From CAADGU01 sp964467705 (GTDB lineage: Bacteria; Chloroflexota; Anaerolineae; Promineifilales; Promineifilaceae), in the NCBI GenBank assembly GCA_964467705.1, contig CAYXUZ010000088.1:1-25287 (forward strand): a stretch of DNA of 25,287 bases, in the 5' to 3' direction. Position numbers and translations under genes: made by a program. The notes beneath the pieces were generated by a model that was given only the letters and a program-made list of their open reading frames with translations, was not told the DNA's origin and did not search any database. Below, one piece after another: positions 7,152 to 15,344 of the stretch (position 1 is its first letter; each line of letters opens with the position of its first letter).

Positions 7152-9611
7152 CTAACGCCAGACGAGCGGAGGTATCTCTTTGGTGATATGCTGCATTTCG
7201 GGCGGTGTGGGGCCGGTTTCGTATTGTGGCAGGGTGAAACAGAAAGTAGAGCCTTTGCCTGGTTCGGACTCTACCCAAATCTGACCACCGTGCATTTCGA
7301 TAAACTTTTTGGAGATGGGCAAGCCCAAACCGGTGCCGCCTGTGCGCCGGGCCATGTGCCCATCCAACTGGACAAATTCGCTAAAGGCGCGGGGGATGTC
7401 TTCTGACCGAATCCCAATCCCGGTATCTGTGACGCTCACCGTCACCCACTGCGCACCATCACTAAAAGCCCGCACGGTAATGTCCCCTCCCTCGGTGAAT
7501 TTGGCAGCGTTGGAGACCAGGTTGAGCAATACCTGGCGCACTCGTGTACGGTCGGCCTGTACCAGGGGCAGATCATCGGGCACGGCCGTGTGCAGGGTGA
7601 TAGATTTGCCGCGTGTCAGACCTACGGCCGTAGACATCACCCCATGAATCACCTCCGGCAAATAAACCTTATCCAGGAACAGGTCAATCCGGCCCGATTC
7701 AATCTTCGCCAGGTCGAGAATATCATTGATCAGCCCCAGCAAATGGCGGCCCGAATCACCCACGCGGTTGAGCATGTCTTGTTGCTCGGTTGTCAGCGGC
7801 CCGTCCACGCCCAACGACATCAGATAGGCAAAATTGATGATGGCATTGAGCGGGGTACGCAGTTCATGGGACATATTTGCCAGGAATTGCGACTTGAGGA
7901 AATTGGCTTCCTCCGCTTCCAGGCGGGCGCCTTCCGCCGCCTGGAATAATTGGGCATTGCGAATGGTGGCCGCAATCTGGTCAGACAGTGTTTGCAGCAC
8001 CTGCACATCTTCCGGGCTAAAGGCGTACATCTCTGAATGCTGGATTTCCAACACGCCGATGACATCCTCTCCCACTTTGAGCGGCAGGCCAATTTCTGAC
8101 TTGACACGAGGCCGGCGCTCATCCGGGACATAATAGCTGTTCCGGCTGACATCATTGGCAACCAACGGCCGTCCCGTTTTTACCACCTGCGTAATAATGC
8201 TCTGACTCTCAATTTTGATGGCAAATGCCCCCGGCGCAATCGGTCTATCTTCAACTGTATCGGCTGCCGAGAGATACACTTCCCCTCGCTCCCGATCAAC
8301 CAACAAAATGCCAACCGCATAAAAATTAAAGCTTTGGCGGATTAATCGCACCACTTCGGTCAACAAATCGTCCAAATCCAAATGAGAAATGGCGCTCCGT
8401 CCTACCTGGTTGATCAGGTTCAACTGCTGCACGCGGTCGGCCAGTTCTGCCGTGCGAGTATTGACCTGCGCTTCCAGGCTGATATACAAACGGCGCAACT
8501 GCTCAGTCATCTGGTTAAAGGTGCGTGCCAGCGTCCCAATTTCGTCCTGCGTTTGCACCGAAGCAGTAGCCATCAGGTCGCCTTCGGTCACACGCACGGC
8601 CGTATTCGTCAATTCCGCAATCGGCCGGCTGATGGTATTGGCAAAGGGGATCATGATACCGGCCATGAGCAATACGCCTATCAGACCGGTGAAGAGGATG
8701 GTGGCAGTAAGCCGCTGCACAGGCGCATAGGCTTCGGCCACCGGCAGTTCGGCCACCAGACCAAAACCCATCTCATCTAACCAACGATAGACGCCTAAGA
8801 CGGGAATGTCCTGGTAATTGGTGTATTGGTCACGGCCGTTCTGCCCGGCCAAAACCGCCTCGATACCGGTCGAGGTAACTCTTTCCCGTTGCAAAGCGCG
8901 GTGGAGATAGGGATCGATCACCTGTACCAGATGATGCTCTGTGTTTACCAGATAAGTAATGCTTTCGGCACCCAAACCTGTCTGGTCAAGCACAATCTGT
9001 TCCATATGGGTGGGATCAACCTTAGCGGCCAGCACCCCCTTGACCTCACCACTAACGGCCCTTAACGGTGTGGCGATGACTAGATACATTTGTGAGGCCA
9101 GCGGATCATCATCTATGCTTTGCAGGACGACATTTTGCAGTCCGGCCTGAAAATAATCAGCCGTCACTCGTTCATTCAATCGGTCGTCATTGGTGGAATA
9201 GAGGACACGGCCGTCATCCGGTGACATCAAAAAAATCTCTTCCAGATCAACACGTCGTCGCATCACATCCTGCAAAATCTGGTCCAGCTCAGCATATGCC
9301 TCCTGGTACTCTTCGCTATCCCTGGCTGCTGTCTGATCAAGCAAAAATGTACCCAAAGCCCGTACATCCGGCGTGCGAGTCAGTAAAGCCACATCCGCTT
9401 TCCGTTCCGTCTGCCAGCGCGTGAGCGACGCCTCTTTCACCATCGTGACCGCTTCCAACCGGGCATAAATAGATTCCTCCAATGCCCGGCGCGCCAAAAA
9501 ATTGGCAACTAATACGGTCAACAATACTGTCAGCAGAGACACAAGGAAAAAATGGGCGATCAGGCGTCCTCGTAAACTTTTGCGTGGGTCAAGTGATTTG
9601 CGAAAGCGCAT
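7152..9611 (-). CDS. Membrane sensor histidine kinase (Cache-like sensor, HAMP, GAF, HisKA, HATPase)
   Basis: 819 residues from the ATG at 9611. TM1 is at about 17-40, an extracytoplasmic double-Cache-like sensor at about 41-310, TM2 at about 312-335, then HAMP (RPIAELTNTAVRVTEGDL) and a GAF domain (about 405-555). The phospho-acceptor box is FLANMSHELRTPLNAI. The ATPase N box is VLLNLVSNAAKFTEGG, with G1 DTGIGI and G2 GGTGLGLPISK. All catalytic blocks are intact, so it should autophosphorylate and signal to a partner. There is no receiver domain and no response regulator gene in the window, making it an orphan here. The ligand is unknown. It lies 85 bases downstream of the coiled-coil gene and may be co-transcribed with the parA-like pair. 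An upstream in-frame ATG at 9719 would overlap that gene and is less likely. Confidence 0.92.
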   Translation of the reverse strand: MRFRKSLDPRKSLRGRLIAHFFLVSLLTVLLTVLVANFLARRALEESIYARLEAVTMVKEASLTRWQTERKADVALLTRTPDVRALGTFLLDQTAARDSEEYQEAYAELDQILQDVMRRRVDLEEIFLMSPDDGRVLYSTNDDRLNERVTADYFQAGLQNVVLQSIDDDPLASQMYLVIATPLRAVSGEVKGVLAAKVDPTHMEQIVLDQTGLGAESITYLVNTEHHLVQVIDPYLHRALQRERVTSTGIEAVLAGQNGRDQYTNYQDIPVLGVYRWLDEMGFGLVAELPVAEAYAPVQRLTATILFTGLIGVLLMAGIMIPFANTISRPIAELTNTAVRVTEGDLMATASVQTQDEIGTLARTFNQMTEQLRRLYISLEAQVNTRTAELADRVQQLNLINQVGRSAISHLDLDDLLTEVVRLIRQSFNFYAVGILLVDRERGEVYLSAADTVEDRPIAPGAFAIKIESQSIITQVVKTGRPLVANDVSRNSYYVPDERRPRVKSEIGLPLKVGEDVIGVLEIQHSEMYAFSPEDVQVLQTLSDQIAATIRNAQLFQAAEGARLEAEEANFLKSQFLANMSHELRTPLNAIINFAYLMSLGVDGPLTTEQQDMLNRVGDSGRHLLGLINDILDLAKIESGRIDLFLDKVYLPEVIHGVMSTAVGLTRGKSITLHTAVPDDLPLVQADRTRVRQVLLNLVSNAAKFTEGGDITVRAFSDGAQWVTVSVTDTGIGIRSEDIPRAFSEFVQLDGHMARRTGGTGLGLPISKKFIEMHGGQIWVESEPGKGSTFCFTLPQYETGPTPPEMQHITKEIPPLVWR

Positions 9612-9696
9612 GGCGCAATAGTAGCCTATTTTAGCGCACGATGCCGTGAACAATGGGTACTGTTTTGAATTATGAATTATGAGGTGGGGCCACCGA

Positions 9697-10446
9697 TCAT
9701 CGGCCACGCCGACGGCCAAAGAAAGAGCTGCTGCTGCCTTCGTTTTGGGACAACTCGCCTTGCAGGCGAGCTAATTGCGCTTCGGCGGAGGCGGCACGCG
9801 ATTGGGCATTCATACGCGCCTGGCGCTCTTCGGTAAGCAAGGAGTCCAATTTGTGCAGGCTCTGCACCTGCACTTCCAGCGTGGCTTTTTCCCGTTCCAG
9901 ACGGATGCGGGCGTCACGCTCTACCACCAGTTGTTCCGCCACCTGATCAGCACGTTCGGCACGCACTTCCAGAGTGGCAATTTTGCGTTCCAGTTCCAGG
10001 CGCAGGGTACGTTCCTGTTCCAATGTGGCGCTGGCTTGTTTTGCCTGGCGTACTTCCACTTCCAAAGCTGCCAACTCTCGCTCTAAGGCCAACCGCACTT
10101 CGCGCTCTTTTTGCAATTCCTGGATGGTTTGTTGTGCCTGGTTCACGGCCGTTTCCAACACATAGAGCCGTCGTTCCTGGTCGCGCATCGCGGCTTCCCG
10201 GGATTGCAGTTCTTGTTTCAATGCCTGCACTTGCTGTTCGGCCTGTTGCAACTGGTTGGCAAAGGGGACAATCACGGCCGTAGACGACACCGGCTTGGGC
10301 GGCCCCAATGGAGAGACAGGGGTGCTGATGGAAGGGTCAGGGGACACGGCCGTGTCCCGCGTTAAATCCACTTTTGGATCAAATGTCTCCACGGCAGCCA
10401 ATGGGTCCACCCCTTCGCCACTATCCGGTTTGCCTTTTCTAGCCAT
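9697..10446 (-). CDS. Coiled-coil protein paired with the ParA-like ATPase
   Basis: 249 residues. The first 70 or so are Pro/Ser/Thr-rich and probably disordered. About 65-230 is an almost unbroken heptad pattern rich in Glu, Gln, Arg and Leu (blocks such as EREVRLALERELAALEVEV). The tail SSSSFFGRRRGR is strongly basic. No catalytic motif or membrane helix is present. Its ATG lies inside the end of the ParA-like gene (8-base overlap, 10439-10446), so the two are translationally coupled and very likely work together. It may be the adaptor or cargo of the ATPase, with the basic tail touching DNA or acidic partners; this is inference. It has no ParB/Spo0J-type motif. The family could not be named. 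Confidence 0.8.
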   Translation of the reverse strand: MARKGKPDSGEGVDPLAAVETFDPKVDLTRDTAVSPDPSISTPVSPLGPPKPVSSTAVIVPFANQLQQAEQQVQALKQELQSREAAMRDQERRLYVLETAVNQAQQTIQELQKEREVRLALERELAALEVEVRQAKQASATLEQERTLRLELERKIATLEVRAERADQVAEQLVVERDARIRLEREKATLEVQVQSLHKLDSLLTEERQARMNAQSRAASAEAQLARLQGELSQNEGSSSSFFGRRRGR

Positions 10447-11347
10447 AATACACCCTGTCCACCAGTTCCTGATACGCTACTGTCGCCGAATTCAAATAAC
10501 GCGGATCAAACTCAAAAATTGTCTGCTGCACTGATGGCGCTTCCGCCACCTGCTGGCTGCGTGGGATGGGGGCGCTGACGATATTGCCATACTTGTGCCG
10601 CAGTTCATCTACCATCTGTTTGTCCAATACCTGCCGCTCCACATTAAATGTAGGCACAATGGTGTGAATTTTAATGTCAATACCCCGCACCTGCGCTTCA
10701 AAAATATTGGTGATATGCTGCCCGGTACCGGCCATGCTGAAGTAATCCGGTTTCACCGGCACGATAGCCGCATCTGCAAACTGGTATACCGCCTGCGTGA
10801 AAGCATCCAACGCTGGCGGACAATCCATGATAATAAAGGTAAACCGCTCAATTGCCAGCCCTAACCGGTCAGCCAAAATGCGTAACAACCCATAGTTCCG
10901 TTTCGTCGTTAGAGACATCGTTTGCAGCCGCAAAATATCTTTGGCATTTTCCAGATTGTCAGAAGCAGGCAGCAACCACAAATTGGGCCGAGGATAACCA
11001 TCGGCGGAACGGTCAGCGGAAATAACCGCCTCTGTCAAATGCTGCTGTTCCAGCAATACCTCACCAATATCGGCCCGACCAGGGTCAATGCCCAAACCAC
11101 GCGCACAATGCCCCTGCGGATCAAAATCAATGAGCAATACATGGCCCAGCAAGTAATAGATGCGATCATGATAATGAAAAATGGCGCTGGGGTCAGCCAC
11201 ACGCTCTGCATCTTCTGGGGCCAGGCGGCGCATCAGCTTGCGCGACAGGCCATGCGCCAGATTGATAGCGGTAGTGGTTTTAGCCACACCGCCTTTGCGG
11301 TTGACAACGGCCAATACTTTATGGCGTTGGGGTGTTCCTTCTGTCAT
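10439..11347 (-). CDS. ParA/Soj/MinD-type P-loop ATPase
   Basis: 302 residues. The deviant Walker A motif KGGVAKTTT is at 18-26, with signature Lys18 and catalytic Lys23. Walker A' appears as LLIDFDPQGH and Walker B as FIIMDCPPALD, both well placed. These define the ParA family, which forms ATP-dependent dimers on DNA or membrane to position cargo. Between the first helix and LLIDFDPQ there is an unusual segment of about 28 residues (around RLAPEDAERVADPS) that typical ParA proteins lack. No parB gene or obvious parS site is visible; a coiled-coil gene overlaps its 3' end instead. A role in positioning a cellular structure rather than in chromosome segregation is therefore plausible but unproven. 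Confidence 0.9.
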   Translation of the reverse strand: MTEGTPQRHKVLAVVNRKGGVAKTTTAINLAHGLSRKLMRRLAPEDAERVADPSAIFHYHDRIYYLLGHVLLIDFDPQGHCARGLGIDPGRADIGEVLLEQQHLTEAVISADRSADGYPRPNLWLLPASDNLENAKDILRLQTMSLTTKRNYGLLRILADRLGLAIERFTFIIMDCPPALDAFTQAVYQFADAAIVPVKPDYFSMAGTGQHITNIFEAQVRGIDIKIHTIVPTFNVERQVLDKQMVDELRHKYGNIVSAPIPRSQQVAEAPSVQQTIFEFDPRYLNSATVAYQELVDRVYYG

Positions 11348-11468
11348 GTTGAGTCGCCCTGAGACAGATTTGTTACCTTACATAACGAAGCGTTTCCATT
11401 GTATCATATGCCTGTCGTTTGCCTACTCCAAGAGTCAGGTGATTTGCCAGATCGCTCTGCAACGTCAG

Positions 11469-12401
11469 TTACGGCCGTACCGTGTAACTGTCTATCGTCT
11501 CACCAGCGCGATTGAAGAAGCTGAAGTTGAGGCAAGTTTCTGTGGCGGTAATCAGCATCGCGCCATAATCCTGATTGTAACGGACGGCGCTGCTGGCTAC
11601 GGCCGTGCCCGCAAACGCATGAATCCGCCGCCGCCCTCCCAGGCCATTCACAAAGTATACAATCTCGTCAGCATGTAGGCGCTCGTAGGTGTGCTCGTGA
11701 CCGGCAAGTACGGCCGTGGCTCCCCATTCCGCAAACGGCCATTGCCGCGCCAGGTCACTGCCGTGACTGGCCCCCGATGAATACGGCGCATGGTGCAACG
11801 TCACCAACTTCCAAGGAGCATCAGACGCAGCCATTTGTGCCTGCAACCAGGTTGCCTGTGCCGAATCAGCCGTGTACCCATCCGGCTCCCACTCATTGCT
11901 ATCCAAAACAAAAAGATGCACCGGCCCAAATAACACATCGTAATACCGCTCATTCCCCGGCAAGGTGAAATAATCCAGATACGCCCGCACATGACCTGTA
12001 TTCCAGTCGTGGTTACCCAACGCCGGGAAGAAACGATTCTCATCTACCGCGCCGGGGCCATAGTCACCGACATACGGGTAAATATACTGCCGATAATACT
12101 GGCCGATATTTTCGTCAATTGTGTGCGCCTCTCCGTCCGGGTAATTGTTATCCCCCACCGTCAACACATAATCTACCTGCCAGCCATGCACCAGCGCAGC
12201 TACATCCGCCTCTGCCTGGGCCGCATCGCCAAAGTCGCCGATTACCGCCAGACGAATGCCATCTGTGCAATCCGCCACACTGCCAGTGATGGGAACATCT
12301 ATGGCATAAACATTGCGTCCCGGCCCATAGTTCAACCATCCCCACCCGACAATCAGGACAATAATTGTTACCATTATCATTCCCATCAGCATACGTTTCA
12401 T
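11469..12401 (-). CDS. Anchored metallophosphoesterase (purple acid phosphatase / calcineurin-like)
   Basis: 310 residues from the ATG at 12401, selected because GAGGAG lies eight bases upstream; the ATG at 12422 would put that site inside the gene. An N-terminal hydrophobic helix (about 4-24) exports or anchors the protein. The metal-binding blocks of calcineurin-like phosphoesterases are complete and in order: VIGDFGD, VGDNNYPDG, ALGNHDW, LHHAPYSSG and AGHEHTYER. A di-metal phosphatase facing the outside is predicted. The GDFG and GDNNYPDG spacing and the HEHTYER end resemble the purple acid phosphatase branch. The substrate is unknown. It begins the minus-strand run and is divergent from coaBC across a 93-base gap. 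Confidence 0.85.
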   Translation of the reverse strand: MKRMLMGMIMVTIIVLIVGWGWLNYGPGRNVYAIDVPITGSVADCTDGIRLAVIGDFGDAAQAEADVAALVHGWQVDYVLTVGDNNYPDGEAHTIDENIGQYYRQYIYPYVGDYGPGAVDENRFFPALGNHDWNTGHVRAYLDYFTLPGNERYYDVLFGPVHLFVLDSNEWEPDGYTADSAQATWLQAQMAASDAPWKLVTLHHAPYSSGASHGSDLARQWPFAEWGATAVLAGHEHTYERLHADEIVYFVNGLGGRRRIHAFAGTAVASSAVRYNQDYGAMLITATETCLNFSFFNRAGETIDSYTVRP

Positions 12402-12458
12402 GGATAACTCTCCTCTGATCATGTTTCGGTTGCCACCAGACGCTTCCTAAAACCCGAT

Positions 12459-12487
12459 TTAATATTTTACTTCTCCTCAGGTATACT
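12459..12487 (+). promoter_or_regulatory. Candidate sigma-70-like promoter of coaBC giving a leaderless or nearly leaderless transcript
   Basis: TTAATA (12459-12464) and TATACT (12482-12487) are separated by 17 bases. The -10 box ends only seven bases before the ATG at 12495, and no ribosome binding site fits between. Transcription would start at or next to the ATG. Confidence 0.5.
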
Positions 12488-12494
12488 CATAGCA

Positions 12495-13721
12495 ATGACA
12501 ACCATTTCATTGCTTCAAAATAAACGCATTTTACTGGGCGTCACCGGCTCCATTGCCTGTTACAAGGTGGTTGACCTGGCCTCCAAACTGACCCAGGCCG
12601 GGGCGCAGGTGGAAGTCATTATGACCGAAGCGGCAAAGCAATTCGTCACGCCGCTGGCCTTTCGCTCGGTGACCGGGCAGCCAGTGTACACCAGCATGTG
12701 GGATTTGGCCGACCATGTGCGCCATGTGGGGCTGGCCGAAAACGCCGACCTCTTTGTCATCGCCCCCGCCACCGCGCACACAATGAGCAAACTGGTCTAT
12801 GGTCTGGCCGATAATTTGCTGACCGTAACGGCATTGGCTGCCCGCTGCCCCATTTTGGTGGCTCCGGCAATGGACGGTGGCATGTATGAACACCCAGCCA
12901 CGCAGGCCAATGTGGCAACGCTGCGGCAACGCGGCGTCCTCTTTGCCGGGCCGGTAACGGGGCGTATGGCGTCCGGTTTGTCTGGTTTAGGCCGGATGAT
13001 GGAGCCGCCGGAACTGCTGGCACAAATCCGGCTGGCGTTGGCAAAACAGGGGGCGCTGCACGGCCGTAAAGTTGTCGTCACCACCGGCCCCACCCGTGAA
13101 GCCATAGACCCGGTGCGCTTCATCAGCAACCGCTCCACCGGCAAGCAAGGGTTGGCCGTGGCTCAGGCGGCGCTGGACGCGGGCGCGGATGTGACCCTGA
13201 TTTATGGCCCCCTGGCGGAACCGGTACCGTTTGGCCTCACGGCCGTGCCCGTCCACACCACACAGGAAATGGGCGAAGCCACGCTGACGGCCGTGCAAAA
13301 CGCCGATGCCCTGTTTATGGTCGCCGCCGTCGCCGACTTCCGCCCTGGTACGCAATCCGACCGCAAAATCAAAAAGACGGATGAAGCCTGGGGGCTGGCG
13401 ATAGGGCTGGAAGTGACGCTGGACATCTTGAGTGCGGTCAAAGAACAGCGCGAAAAGACCGGCTTCCCGCGCGTCGCCCTCGGTTTTGCCGCAGAGACGC
13501 ACGATGCGTTTGAGTACGGCCGTCAAAAACTGCTGCGTAAGGGGCTGAACTTCATCGCCGTCAATGACGTACTGGCCGAAGGCGTCGGTTTTGAACACGA
13601 CACCAACCGGGTGCTGCTGCTCAGTTCGGCCGGGGTGGTGGAAGAGATACCGTTGCAAAGCAAAACGGCCGTGGCTGAGCGGCTGGTGTATCATGTAGCC
13701 AAGACGTTGAATGGCAGCTAG
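12495..13721 (+). CDS. coaBC: Bifunctional phosphopantothenoylcysteine decarboxylase / phosphopantothenate-cysteine ligase
   Basis: 408 residues, normal length for CoaBC, which makes 4'-phosphopantetheine for coenzyme A in two steps in the cytosol. The N-terminal flavoprotein half (CoaC, about 1-185) starts LLGVTGSIACYK and contains the active-site His77 (RHVGLAE) and IAPATAHTMSKL. The C-terminal half (CoaB) opens with VVVTTGPTREAIDPVRFISN and contains FMVAAVADFRP and the ALGFAAET motif. Two family positions differ from the E. coli enzyme. The PxMNxxM motif reads PAMDGGM, with Asp127 for Asn. The clamp usually written ACGxxGxGRM reads ASGLSGLGRM, with Ser160 where E. coli has its catalytic Cys. 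Other bacterial lineages also vary here, so activity is still expected. Confidence 0.95.
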   Translation: MTTISLLQNKRILLGVTGSIACYKVVDLASKLTQAGAQVEVIMTEAAKQFVTPLAFRSVTGQPVYTSMWDLADHVRHVGLAENADLFVIAPATAHTMSKLVYGLADNLLTVTALAARCPILVAPAMDGGMYEHPATQANVATLRQRGVLFAGPVTGRMASGLSGLGRMMEPPELLAQIRLALAKQGALHGRKVVVTTGPTREAIDPVRFISNRSTGKQGLAVAQAALDAGADVTLIYGPLAEPVPFGLTAVPVHTTQEMGEATLTAVQNADALFMVAAVADFRPGTQSDRKIKKTDEAWGLAIGLEVTLDILSAVKEQREKTGFPRVALGFAAETHDAFEYGRQKLLRKGLNFIAVNDVLAEGVGFEHDTNRVLLLSSAGVVEEIPLQSKTAVAERLVYHVAKTLNGS

Positions 13722-13760
13722 AGAGTGATACAAGTTCTCTTATTGTGAGGGACGGGTACT

Positions 13761-14009
13761 ATGAGTACAGCGAATGGATTGAAAAAACGGATAAATAAAA
13801 CGATCGAAAGTCTGCCTGAATCAACCCTGGTAGAAGTGGCTACCTTTCTTGAGTATCTAGAATATCGAGAATCCCCTGGCAATCGTGCGCAAACGACACC
13901 CTATACACCGATAGCGCTTGGTGGTCTTTGGCAAGGTGCAGTCATTTCCGATGAAGATATTGAAGAAGTTCGCCGCGAGATGTGGTCAAAATTTGGGGAA
14001 CGTGACTGA
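13761..14009 (+). CDS. DUF2281-type antitoxin of a PIN toxin pair
   Basis: 82 residues. The N-terminal helix pair (INKTIESLPESTLVEVATFL, then EYLEYRES) is the DUF2281 signature. The C-terminal segment GGLWQGAVISDEDIEEVRRE is the part that typically wraps the cognate PIN toxin in such pairs. It ends TGATG: the A of its stop is the first base of the toxin start, so translation is coupled. GAGGGA lies about eight bases before the start. It presumably represses its own operon, but no operator was identified. Confidence 0.85.
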   Translation: MSTANGLKKRINKTIESLPESTLVEVATFLEYLEYRESPGNRAQTTPYTPIALGGLWQGAVISDEDIEEVRREMWSKFGERD

Positions 14010-14413
14010 TGAGTGAGTACGTCACGGATACGCATGTTTTACATTGGCACCTCACCAGTGATCCTCGATTATCGCCAACGATCAGGCAACTAATGACCGA
14101 AACCGATGCCGGTATACATCGCGTTTTTGTTCCCAGTATCATTTTAATTGAGATGATCTATCTGGCAGAAAAAGGGAAACTGAATCCCGGTCTGCTACAA
14201 AAATTATTGACCCTGGTAAATACAGCCAAAGGAAGTTATACCATTGCAGTGCTGGACGCAGAAACAGCAAAGGCCATGTTATCCATCCCACGAACGGCCG
14301 TGCCCGATATGCCTGACAGGATCATTGTGGCTACAGCCTATCAACTTGCCATGCCTTTACTCAGCCAGGACGATAAAATCAACAAAGCTGGCGTCGTTTC
14401 CGTGATTCGGTAA
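14009..14413 (+). CDS. PIN-domain ribonuclease toxin (VapC-like)
   Basis: 134 residues with the acidic residues of the PIN nuclease fold: Asp7 (YVTDTH), Glu48 (LIEM), Asp103 (MPDRIIVATA) and Asp121/122 (SQDDKI). PIN toxins cut RNA using Mg2+ held by these acids and are kept inactive by a bound antitoxin. The start overlaps the antitoxin stop by one base. One ACGGCCGT octamer lies inside the gene, so it shares the sequence habits of its neighbours and is not obviously a recent arrival. The RNA target cannot be told from sequence. Confidence 0.88.
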   Translation: MSEYVTDTHVLHWHLTSDPRLSPTIRQLMTETDAGIHRVFVPSIILIEMIYLAEKGKLNPGLLQKLLTLVNTAKGSYTIAVLDAETAKAMLSIPRTAVPDMPDRIIVATAYQLAMPLLSQDDKINKAGVVSVIR

Positions 14414-14459
14414 TCGGCCCGGAGCTACCTGTCACCAATTATCACTCTCCGTAACAATT

Positions 14460-14822
14460 ATGAACCAACAACAAATCCACCAAGACCTGACCACCCATTT
14501 TCCCCCAGACGAACTGGTCTTATTGGCCGGGCGCGTGGGGGTGAACTTCAATACCCTCGGTGGTAAGACGGTGGCCGACAAAGCCGGGTCATTGATCAGC
14601 AAGGTGGAGCGCAACGGCCGTCTCCGTGAACTGGTCTACTGGATGATGCAAGCCAAACCCGCGCTCAAGGCCACGTACCAGGCACAGTTGCAATGGGAAT
14701 CCGCGCCCAAAGATAGCCGCCTGGAATGGCTGGACAGCCTGGCGGCCGGTGAAGGCCCGGCCATCGAAGAACCGCCCACCATGCGGTGGGATAGTGATGA
14801 ACACCCCCGTTTGGACGATTAA
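14460..14822 (+). CDS. Small protein resembling an effector-associated / bacterial death-like domain
   Basis: 120 residues. The first 70 follow the pattern of the EAD1/death-like helical domains found at the ends of bacterial conflict-system proteins: THFPPDELVLLAGRVGV, then FNTLGGKTVADKAGSLIS, then ERNGRLRELVYWM. The tail is acidic and Pro-rich (EEPPTMRWDSDEHPRLDD). Such domains bind each other to bring effectors together. Here the domain stands alone, directly downstream of a toxin-antitoxin pair (46-base gap), rather than fused to an enzyme. The family call is by pattern resemblance only; the gene itself looks real (good start, ACGGCCGT inside, normal codon use). The start follows AACAATT with no Shine-Dalgarno sequence. 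Confidence 0.6.
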   Translation: MNQQQIHQDLTTHFPPDELVLLAGRVGVNFNTLGGKTVADKAGSLISKVERNGRLRELVYWMMQAKPALKATYQAQLQWESAPKDSRLEWLDSLAAGEGPAIEEPPTMRWDSDEHPRLDD

Positions 14823-14827
14823 AAATG

Positions 14828-14901
14828 TCATCCGTAATCGGTAATCCGTAAACCGATTCGGATTACGAGCTACGGATAACGGGTCACGGATAACGGACTA
14901 C
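14828..14901. repeat. Spacer inverted repeat, words GTAATCCG / CGGATTAC
   Basis: GTAATCCG (14841-14848) pairs with CGGATTAC (14859-14866) across a 10-base loop. Several degenerate copies continue on each side (CCGTAATCGG, CTACGGATAACGG, CACGGATAACGG). ATG at 14907 follows CGAACT, as in the 3180-3250 spacer. Confidence 0.75.
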
Positions 14902-14906
14902 GAACT

Positions 14907-15284
14907 ATGGACAGACTCTTTTTTATGCTCGGTTCCGCCCTCATGTTTTTAGGGGTGGCCGCGGGCGCGTTTGGGGCGCATGGGCTGGCCGCTTATTTCC
15001 AGCAGCATCCCACGCTCAAAGGTACGTATGACACGGCCGTGCAATACCACACCCTGCACGCCCTGGCCCTCTTTGTGGCCGCCTGGGCCGCCGCTAAATG
15101 GGGCGGCAGCCTGCCCACCTGGGGCGGTTACCTGTTTGTGTTGGGCATCCTCCTCTTCTCCGGCAGCCTTTATCTGCTCGTCGCCACCCGCCTGCGTTGG
15201 TTGGGGGCTATTACACCGCTGGGTGGTGTCGCTTTCCTGGCAGGTTGGCTCTGCCTCTTCCTGGCCGCTTACCGCAGTCAATAA
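14907..15284 (+). CDS. DUF423 family small membrane protein
   Basis: 125 residues with four hydrophobic helices (about 5-25, 47-64, 71-92 and 98-121). The signature GAFGAHGLAAYF near the first helix and QYHTLHALALF before the second are the conserved blocks of DUF423 (PF04241, YgdD-like). Length is normal. The function of this family is unknown. The gene sits between two hairpin spacers and shows no operon partner of related role. Confidence 0.9.
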   Translation: MDRLFFMLGSALMFLGVAAGAFGAHGLAAYFQQHPTLKGTYDTAVQYHTLHALALFVAAWAAAKWGGSLPTWGGYLFVLGILLFSGSLYLLVATRLRWLGAITPLGGVAFLAGWLCLFLAAYRSQ

Positions 15285-15285
15285 C

Positions 15286-15333
15286 AGACATCCGATTTCG
15301 GCAACCAAAGGTTGCTAGAGAAATCGGATGTCT
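15286..15333. repeat. Strong spacer hairpin between the DUF423 and GNAT genes
   Basis: AGACATCCGATTTC (15286-15299) and GAAATCGGATGTCT (15320-15333) form a perfect 14-base stem. Inside it GCAACC (15301-15306) and GGTTGC (15310-15315) form a second stem around AAA. There is no T-run after it, so it is not a classical intrinsic terminator. Confidence 0.85.
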
Positions 15334-15344
15334 CCACTTCTCAC

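Noticed and set aside
12531..13733. Several minus-strand frames opposite coaBC
   Set aside because: All overlap a complete conserved gene and show no domain.
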